Assembly: GCF_002943525.1 (NCBI RefSeq)
Contig: NZ_CP025394.1
Coordinates: forward strand, 6,959,001 to 7,023,000
Direction: 5' to 3'
DNA length: 64,000 nucleotides
Source: Kitasatospora sp. MMS16-BH015
GTDB taxonomy: Bacteria > Actinomycetota > Actinomycetes > Streptomycetales > Streptomycetaceae
The translations under genes and the position numbers were made by a program. This document shows, piece after piece, positions 53,926 through 64,000 of this stretch. The notes beneath the pieces are model-generated. The model did no database searches, had not been told where the DNA came from, and worked only from the letters and a program-made list of their open reading frames with translations. The first letter of the stretch is position 1, and the number at the start of each line of letters is the position of its first letter.

Positions 53926-53954
53926 CTGACGGCACGTCGGCCCACGCGTACGGT
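53926..53954 (+). promoter_or_regulatory. Predicted promoter of the hemerythrin-domain gene
   Basis: CTGACG (53926-53931), a 17-base spacer and TACGGT (53949-53954) precede the ATG at 53963 by eight bases, so the mRNA would have almost no leader. The -35 part overlaps CTGACGGCACGTCGG, another TGACG-N3-CGTC palindrome. Confidence 0.4.
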
Positions 53955-53962
53955 GGAACGCG

Positions 53963-54514
53963 ATGACACCCACCGACGATCACGCCGACGACCGCACCAC
54001 CGACCGCACGCCATCCCGGGCCACGTCCCGGACCCGCCTCAACGCCCTCGGCGCCGAGCTGCACGCGATCCACCGCGGCCTGCGCGCCGAGCTCACCCGG
54101 CTGCGCACCGAAGTCGCCGCCCACCTGGCCGGCCACGGCCCCCGCCCGCGCGAGCTCCGGGCCCACTGCCTGGCCTTCTGCGCCGCCCTCACCACCCACC
54201 ACACCGGCGAGGACGCCGGCGCCTTCCCGGCCCTGGCCGCCGCCCACCCCGAGCTCCGCCCGGTGATCGCCAAGCTGACCGAGGACCACGGCCTGATCGC
54301 CGGGATCCTGCGCTCGCTCGACCAGCTGCTCACCGGCCTCCCGGACCATCCGACCCCGGCCGAGGCCACCCGGATCCAGGGCGAACTCGACGGCCTGGCC
54401 GCGATCCTCGAATCCCACTTCGGCTTCGAGGAACGCCGGATCACCGCCGCCCTGGACGCCCTCCCGGCCTCCGCCGGCACCCCGGTCACCCTGCTGGGGG
54501 CACCACCTGGCTAG
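53963..54514 (+). CDS. Hemerythrin-domain protein
   Basis: The 183-residue protein has the four-helix hemerythrin HHE pattern. Candidate iron ligands are His in ELHAIHRGL, the H-H-x-x-E of TTHHTGED, His in EDHGLIAGI and the H-x-x-x-E of ESHFGFEERR. It may bind a di-iron centre and oxygen, nitric oxide or peroxide, as other members do. The first 25 residues are Asp/Arg/Thr-rich and probably disordered. Its last 29 bases overlap the end of the convergent reductase gene. Confidence 0.85.
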   Translation: MTPTDDHADDRTTDRTPSRATSRTRLNALGAELHAIHRGLRAELTRLRTEVAAHLAGHGPRPRELRAHCLAFCAALTTHHTGEDAGAFPALAAAHPELRPVIAKLTEDHGLIAGILRSLDQLLTGLPDHPTPAEATRIQGELDGLAAILESHFGFEERRITAALDALPASAGTPVTLLGAPPG

Positions 54515-55517
54515 CGGCCTTCAGCTCGGCCAGCAGCGCCGGGCCCGACCAGGGCTCGCGCGCGCCGCGCTCGGCGGCCCGGACCAGCTCCACCAGCCGG
54601 GCGTTGGCGGGGGCGGTCAGCCCGTGGGCCGCGGCCAGGGCGACGACCTCGCCCTGCAGTGAGTCGATCTCGGTCGGCCGACCGCGCTGCAGGTCCTCCC
54701 ACATCGAGGAGCGCGCCTGGGCGTCGATCCGCAGGGTCGCCCCCGCCAGCCGTCGGAACACCCCGTCCGGCAGCCCCAGCACCGCGGGCAGCCGCGCCGG
54801 TGGTACCGGTCCGAGCCGGGCCGGCACCACCCCCGCCCGCCGGAAGGCCGCCAGGCCCTCCCGCTGACAGAGCGCCAGGCACCGCCGGTAGGCCCGCTGC
54901 CCGAGCTGCTCGCGCAGCGGCAGGTCGGAGAGCGCGTTGACCGCGTTGTTGAGGTTGAGCAGCAGCTTGGCCGCCTGGATCCCGCGCATGTCCGGGTGCG
55001 CCGCGAGCTCCAGCCCGGCGGCCCGCCCGAGCGCCACGAACCCGTCCGCCGCCGGCGCCGCCTCCACCAGCACCTGCCCGCCACTGCCCTGGTGCACGGC
55101 GGCCGGCCCGGTCCGCACCACGTTGTACGGCACCATCCCGGCCAGCACCCGGTGCCCCGGCAGCCCGGCCCGCAGCACCGCCGCGTTGTGCAGCCCGTTC
55201 TGGAAGCTGATCACCACCGCCCCGGACGCCAGGTGCGGCGCCAGCTCCCGCGCCGCCTGCGCCGTGTCCGCCGACTTCACGGTGACCAGCACGTAGGCCG
55301 CACCCGCCACCCCGGCCGGCCCGGTGGCCAGCCGGAGCGCCCGCCGCACCTGCGGCCCGCCGCCCCCACCGGTCAGGGTCAGCCCGTGCTCCTCGATCGC
55401 CGCCATCGCCGCCGGCCGCCCGATCAGCGTCACCTCGGCCACGGCGCCGAGCGCACCGCCGAGGTGACAGCCGATGCTCCCGGCCCCGAACACGGCGATC
55501 CTCGGCCGCTCACTCAC
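54486..55517 (-). CDS. Ketopantoate reductase-like NAD(P)-dependent enzyme
   Basis: The 343-residue protein has the PanE/ApbA fold. The nucleotide motif is FGAGSIGC (10-17). TVKSADTAQAA and ISFQNGLHNA form the substrate region, and GIQAAKLLLNLNNAVNALSDL holds the catalytic lysine and conserved asparagines. True PanE makes pantoate for CoA, but many paralogs reduce other 2-oxo acids, and the neighbouring class II aldolase suggests such a side pathway. The start is GTG at 55517 with AAGGAG upstream. Its 3' end overlaps the hemerythrin gene in the other direction. Confidence 0.85.
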   Translation of the reverse strand: MSERPRIAVFGAGSIGCHLGGALGAVAEVTLIGRPAAMAAIEEHGLTLTGGGGGPQVRRALRLATGPAGVAGAAYVLVTVKSADTAQAARELAPHLASGAVVISFQNGLHNAAVLRAGLPGHRVLAGMVPYNVVRTGPAAVHQGSGGQVLVEAAPAADGFVALGRAAGLELAAHPDMRGIQAAKLLLNLNNAVNALSDLPLREQLGQRAYRRCLALCQREGLAAFRRAGVVPARLGPVPPARLPAVLGLPDGVFRRLAGATLRIDAQARSSMWEDLQRGRPTEIDSLQGEVVALAAAHGLTAPANARLVELVRAAERGAREPWSGPALLAELKAASQVVPPAG

Positions 55518-55548
55518 GCCCCACTCCTTCGCTCGGATCGCTCTGTGC

Positions 55549-56382
55549 TCAGTCGAACAGGTCCGGGTCCGAGGCGGTGATCTGGTCCCAGAGCGGCCGG
55601 GCCTGGAACCAGCCCGCCAGGTGACTGCCCAACTGCCCACGGGTGAGCAGCGCCGTCTCCCGGTCGATCAGCTTCGGCGTGCCCGCCGCCATCGCGAGCA
55701 GCTGCGCCTGGCAGGACCGCTCCATCGTGACGAACCACCAGACCGCCTCGGCCACCGACTGGCCGACCGTGAGCAGCCCGTGGTTCTGCAGGATCACCGC
55801 CTTGCCGCCGCCGAGCGCCCCGGCGATCCGCTTGCCCTCCTCGACCTCGTTCACCACGCCCCGGTAGTCGCTGTACACCGCGTGGTCCTCGAAGAACGCG
55901 CAGGCGTCCTGGGTGATCGGGTCCAGCGGGATGCCGAGGCTGGAGAACGCCTTCCCGTACAGCGAGTGCGAGTGCGCGGCGGCCACCGCGTCCGGCCGGG
56001 CCGCGTGCACCTGGGAGTGGATGACGAAGGCGGCCCGGTTCACCGGCCGGTTGCCGTGCAGCAGCGTGCCCTCGTGGTCGACCAGGATCAGGTCCGAGGC
56101 CTTGATCTGGTTGAAGCTCATCCCGAACGGGTTCACCCAGAACCGGTCCGGGTACTCGGGATCGCGCACGGTGATGTGCCCCGCCACCCCCTCGGAGAAG
56201 CCGAACCGCCCGAACAGCCGGAACCCGGCCGCCAGCTGCTCCTTCCGGTACTGCCGCTCGGCCTCGACGGAGTCGAAGGTCGGCGGCATCGGCACGGTGA
56301 CGTTCGCGGGCACCGGCCCGACGGCCCCCGCCAGCGCGGGGTCCAGGGCCTGGGCGTCGGTGGGCGGGGGAGTGGCGGTCAT
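55549..56382 (-). CDS. Class II aldolase/adducin family protein
   Basis: The 277-residue protein shows the zinc-binding class II aldolase/adducin pattern: GHITVRDPEYPDRFWVNPFG, DLILVDHEG, the ligands of AAHSHSLYG and QNHGLLTVG. Such enzymes cleave hydroxy-acid or sugar phosphates, or decarboxylate. It is encoded just before the PanE-like enzyme in one leftward unit and is divergent from a TetR regulator whose operators lie in between. ATG at 56382 follows AGGAGG with six-base spacing; the open frame upstream to 56646 covers the operator region and is not coding. Confidence 0.88.
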   Translation of the reverse strand: MTATPPPTDAQALDPALAGAVGPVPANVTVPMPPTFDSVEAERQYRKEQLAAGFRLFGRFGFSEGVAGHITVRDPEYPDRFWVNPFGMSFNQIKASDLILVDHEGTLLHGNRPVNRAAFVIHSQVHAARPDAVAAAHSHSLYGKAFSSLGIPLDPITQDACAFFEDHAVYSDYRGVVNEVEEGKRIAGALGGGKAVILQNHGLLTVGQSVAEAVWWFVTMERSCQAQLLAMAAGTPKLIDRETALLTRGQLGSHLAGWFQARPLWDQITASDPDLFD

Positions 56383-56435
56383 GGCGAGCCTCCTGGCAGC
56401 GGTGCGGAGTGGTGCCCGTGCTGGACGCTTGGAAA

Positions 56436-56468
56436 GATACAGCGGTGTATCCGATACGTCGATGCATC
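56436..56468. promoter_or_regulatory. Paired TetR-type operators
   Basis: GATACAGCGGTGTATC (56436-56451) is a perfect palindrome with a four-base centre, and GATACGTCGATGCATC (56453-56468) is a degenerate copy 17 bases further. They lie between the class II aldolase gene and the divergent TetR gene, which fits autoregulation and control of the aldolase unit. Confidence 0.65.
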
Positions 56469-56551
56469 CGATCGGGCGATCTCCCGCCGCCCGCTGGGTA
56501 GGGTGAGCGACGAGGAACCGCACGGGCGGACGGACGAGGGGACGGTGCACG

Positions 56552-57196
56552 ATGCCCAAGGGAGTCACCAGCCGACGCCCCCGCACCCGGGCCGCGCTGC
56601 TCACCGCCGCCCTGGCCGCCTTCGCCGAGCACGGCTTCCACGCCACCTCGATCGAGCAGGTCTGCGAGCGGGCCGGCTACACCCGGGGCGCCTTCTACTC
56701 GAACTTCAGCAGCAAGGAAGAACTCTTCCTCGCCCTCTTCGACGACCACAGCAAGCGGATCGTCCAGCGGATCACCGAACGCATCGACGCCGCGATCGCC
56801 GCCACCGAGGCCGGTGACCTCCCCCTCCAGTCCCTGGTCGAGATCCTCGCCGAGGTGGAGCCGGCCGAACGCGACTGGTACCTCGTCACCACCGAGTTCA
56901 CCCTGCACGCCATCCGCGACCGCCAGGCCGCCTGGGTCCTCGCCCAGCACGACGCCCGCCTCCGCACCGAGATCGCCCGCTGCCTCACCACCCACCTCCA
57001 CCGCACCGGCCGCACCCTCACCGTCGACCCCGACACCTTCGCCCGCCTCCTGGTCGCCGTCCGCGAGGGCGGCCTGGCCCAGAGCTACGTCGAACCCGAG
57101 GCCCTGCCCCCCGGCCAGCTGGAGCGCACCTTCCTGGCCCCGCTGCTCACCGCCTTCACCACCCCGGCCGACCATCCGGAACGGAAGGTTCCGTAA
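56552..57196 (+). CDS. TetR/AcrR family transcriptional regulator
   Basis: The 214-residue protein has the TetR helix-turn-helix at about 31-58 (SIEQVCERAGYTRGAFYSNF, then SSKEELF) and a ligand domain with no recognised pocket. It should bind the paired palindromes upstream and repress its own gene and the class II aldolase/PanE-like genes. The inducer is unknown but may be a substrate of these enzymes. ATG at 56552 follows GAGGGG. The hydrolase gene downstream may belong to the same regulon. Confidence 0.88.
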   Translation: MPKGVTSRRPRTRAALLTAALAAFAEHGFHATSIEQVCERAGYTRGAFYSNFSSKEELFLALFDDHSKRIVQRITERIDAAIAATEAGDLPLQSLVEILAEVEPAERDWYLVTTEFTLHAIRDRQAAWVLAQHDARLRTEIARCLTTHLHRTGRTLTVDPDTFARLLVAVREGGLAQSYVEPEALPPGQLERTFLAPLLTAFTTPADHPERKVP

Positions 57197-57238
57197 AACC
57201 GGGTGGCACGTATGCGGACCGCCTGAGAGCATCTGCGG

Positions 57239-58024
57239 ATGTCGATCACCGCCGACGACCTCGGCCACCTCTTCTTCACCGTCGACGGCGACGGACCGCC
57301 CCTCGTGCTCGTGCACGCCGGCGTCGCCGACCACCGGATGTGGGACACCGTCACCCCCGCCCTCGCGGAGCAGTACACCGTCATCCGCTACGACCTCCGC
57401 GGCTTCGGCCGCTCCGCCCCACCGAGCGGCCCGTTCAGCGAGGTCGAGGACCTCCGCCTCCTCCTCGACCACCTCGGCCACTCCCGCGTCCGCCTGGTCG
57501 GCGCCTCCTGGGGCGGCCGGGTCGCGCTGGAGTTCGCCCTCGCCCACCCCGACCGGGTGGAGGCCCTGGCGCTGCTCTCCCCGCCGTGGCCCAGGTACGA
57601 CTGGTCCGAGTCGATGGTCCGCTACGACGAGGCCGAGACCGCAGCGATCGAGGCCGGCGACTGGGACACCGCCGTCCAGGTCAACCTGGACATGTGGCTG
57701 CGCGGCCCGGCCCGCAGCTGGGACGAGGTCACCGCAGGCCTGGCCGACCAGCTCCGCGACCCGATGCGAACCTCCCTGCTCAACCAGGCCGCCACCGGCG
57801 AGCACTCCCAGGGCCCCTCCGCCGCCGACGTCTCCACCCTCTCCGTCCCCACCCTCGTGGGCATCGGCCTGCTCGACGTCGCGGACTTCCAGGCCATCGC
57901 CCGCCGCTACGCCGCCACCATCCCCGGCGCCGCCCTGGTCGAGTTCCCCACCGCAGCCCACCTCATCGCCCTGGACACCCCGGTCGAACTCGTGGCCGCC
58001 CTGGGCCCGTTCCTCGCCGGCTAG
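57239..58024 (+). CDS. Alpha/beta hydrolase
   Basis: The 261-residue cytoplasmic enzyme has the alpha/beta-hydrolase order: LVLVHAGVAD (oxyanion), YDLRGFGRSAPP, nucleophile Ser90 in GASWGG, an acid near VGIGLLDVADF, and His in TAAHLIALDTP. It resembles haloperoxidase- and esterase-like members (3-oxoadipate enol-lactonase group). The substrate cannot be predicted. It is 42 bases after the TetR gene and reads in the same direction. ATG at 57239. Confidence 0.85.
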   Translation: MSITADDLGHLFFTVDGDGPPLVLVHAGVADHRMWDTVTPALAEQYTVIRYDLRGFGRSAPPSGPFSEVEDLRLLLDHLGHSRVRLVGASWGGRVALEFALAHPDRVEALALLSPPWPRYDWSESMVRYDEAETAAIEAGDWDTAVQVNLDMWLRGPARSWDEVTAGLADQLRDPMRTSLLNQAATGEHSQGPSAADVSTLSVPTLVGIGLLDVADFQAIARRYAATIPGAALVEFPTAAHLIALDTPVELVAALGPFLAG

Positions 58025-58057
58025 TCCCCAGCCCCGGGGCCTTCGGACAGGAGACGT

Positions 58058-58086
58058 TTGCTTCCGCTGCCGGACCGGCGTAGTGT
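58058..58086 (+). promoter_or_regulatory. Distal rRNA promoter candidate
   Basis: TTGCTT (58058-58063), 17 bases and TAGTGT (58081-58086) give a plausible promoter about 530 bases before 16S rRNA. The -10 region lies in the palindrome TAGTGTTCACTA (58081-58092). Streptomyces rRNA operons usually have several promoters. Confidence 0.45.
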
Positions 58087-58350
58087 TCACTAGTCGCTCG
58101 GCAGGGAGCACCGGACACGCGGTCAGTGTGGACGGTCCCGGAGCGGCCAATCCTCCTGAACCACCACTTCTGCTCGGCGGAGTCGTGTCTTCTGACACGC
58201 CTCGGCTTGAATTGTCGTGTGCGTTTATCGGATTGCGGTCGGATTCGCTTTTCGGAGCGGGGATCGGCTAAGGTTTGAAACCTCGGACGGGCCGTCAGGT
58301 CGCAGACCGGCAGGGAAAATCGAGTGGAAAGCGAAGCGGAAATCATCTGC

Positions 58351-58618
58351 TAAGCTGGAAACACGAAAGAACGAAACGAACGAAGCCCGGAGAGCTTGCG
58401 AGAGCGGCTTGAAGGAAGCGTCCGTTCCTTGAGAACTCAACAGCGTGCCAAAAGTCAACGCCAGATATGTTGACATCCCCGGCCTTGGTCCTTCGGGATC
58501 GGGGTTGGAGATTCCTTTAGTAACAAAACACAGCGAGGACGCAGTGCGCGGGGCCACCCTATTCCGGTGGTTGCCGTGCCGCTCAACGCGAGTGTCACCC
58601 GGCTTGGTCCGGAAAACA
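58351..58618 (+). promoter_or_regulatory. Proximal rRNA promoter and antitermination leader
   Basis: The bases TGCTAAGCTGGAAACACGAA around 58348-58367 match the promoter element commonly found before Streptomyces rRNA operons, with TAAGCT (58351-58356) as the -10. The leader then contains TTGAGAACTCAACAGCGTG near 58428-58447, the conserved box region for antitermination and processing. No protein gene is seen in 58025-58618. Confidence 0.6.
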
Positions 58619-63542
<4,924 letters not shown>

Positions 63543-63630
63543 TCAGTTGCTCGCGTCCACTGTGTTGTTCTGAAACAACGACCCCACGCCCCGGTAAGGG
63601 TTTGCGTGGTGCGGTTGATAGTTTCATAGT

Positions 63631-63749
63631 GTTTCGGTGGTCATAGCGTGAGGGAAACGCCCGGTTACATTCCGAACCCGGAAGCTAAGCCTCACAGCGC
63701 CGATGGTACTGCAGGGGGGACCCTGTGGGAGAGTAGGACGCCGCCGAAC
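63631..63749 (+). rRNA. rrf: 5S ribosomal RNA
   Basis: About 119 bases, from GTTTCGGTGGTCATAGCG to GACGCCGCCGAAC, with both ends pairing in the terminal stem and the conserved CATTCCGAACCCGGAAGCTA region. An 88-base spacer (63543-63630) separates it from 23S and shows no tRNA. Confidence 0.93.
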
Positions 63750-63759
63750 AATTATTCAG

Positions 63760-63793
63760 AGAAGCCCCATCCGGGAGACCGGATGGGGCTTCT
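63760..63793 (+). terminator. Rho-independent terminator of the rRNA operon
   Basis: The arms AGAAGCCCCATCCGG and CCGGATGGGGCTTCT form a perfect 15-bp stem with a GAGA loop. A T-rich tail (TTGCGTTTT) follows, 10 bases after 5S. Confidence 0.9.
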
Positions 63794-63907
63794 TTGCGTT
63801 TTGGATGACGTAGCCGATATGGCCGTACTGCAGTGCGTGGTCGTTGAGGCCGTGCTGGGGCGCGATCCCGCCGTGCACCCGGTGGCCCTGCGGCTAGGCT
63901 CCCGAGC

Positions 63908-64000
63908 ATGACCGTACTGATGACCTCTGTCGGCCCGGTGGGTGCCGAATCCCTGCTGACCAGGACCGGTGGGGTGCCGTTGGTGCCGGCGGGGTTCGTC
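63908..64000 (+). CDS. Start of an unidentified gene, cut by the window end
   Basis: ATG at 63908 opens a frame of 31 codons that continues past the window. The visible product starts MTVLMTSVGPVG and goes on with LLTRTGGVPLVPAGF. The TRTGGVPLVPAGF stretch resembles the start of DUF1963 (YwqG-like) proteins, but this is too little to be sure. It is preceded by about 110 bases after the rRNA terminator that may hold its promoter. Confidence 0.5.
   Translation, partial: MTVLMTSVGPVGAESLLTRTGGVPLVPAGFV

Overview
The window is actinobacterial chromosome, most likely a member of the Streptomycetaceae (Streptomyces or Kitasatospora). The support is very high GC with GC-rich third codon positions, frequent GTG and TTG starts, a 484-residue glyceraldehyde-3-phosphate dehydrogenase with a long N-terminal extension, and a complete 16S-23S-5S rRNA operon without a spacer tRNA. 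The genus cannot be settled by eye. No IS element, prophage, CRISPR array or tRNA was found.

Layout. 1-2.9 kb: the end of an unknown gene, an LLM-class (F420/flavin) oxidoreductase and gap. 3.1-10.4 kb: one gene for a 2443-residue LPKTG-anchored surface protein with 16 tandem Cna-B/SpaA-like repeats. 10.7-14 kb: two lipoproteins and a Tat-type DyP peroxidase whose signal peptide is out of frame. 14-22.5 kb: a leftward operon for organic sulfate esters (AtsK/TauD-like dioxygenase, peptide-type ABC importer, arylsulfatase). It is preceded by a 21-residue Cys-rich leader peptide and paired palindromes. 23-28 kb: a divergent rightward set (enolase-superfamily dehydratase, SDR, secreted beta-helix protein, SMP-30 lactonase) that looks like sugar-acid catabolism. 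28-33.5 kb: serine hydrolase, secreted lipase, a helical protein with an alpha/beta hydrolase, and a GNAT acetyltransferase.

33.6-42.1 kb is the most interesting region: an ATP-grasp peptide ligase, a medium-chain reductase, a MaoC dehydratase, an alpha-oxoamine synthase, a CitE-like aldolase, an HTH-NTPase regulator and an amidinotransferase. This is the enzyme set known from ketomemicin-type pseudopeptide biosynthesis. It predicts an N-amidinated peptide carrying a ketomethylene (C-C) replacement of one peptide bond. Related TTGTTC-type motifs lie in front of its transcription units.

42.3-52.6 kb is a potassium region: kdpFABC, the sensor kinase kdpD without a neighbouring kdpE, a 27-residue membrane peptide before kdpF, and a KimA-like APC transporter. 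52.6-58 kb holds an FAD monooxygenase, a hemerythrin-domain protein, a ketopantoate-reductase-like enzyme, a class II aldolase divergent from a TetR regulator with paired operators, and an alpha/beta hydrolase. 58-63.8 kb is the rRNA operon with its promoters and terminator, followed by the first codons of another gene.
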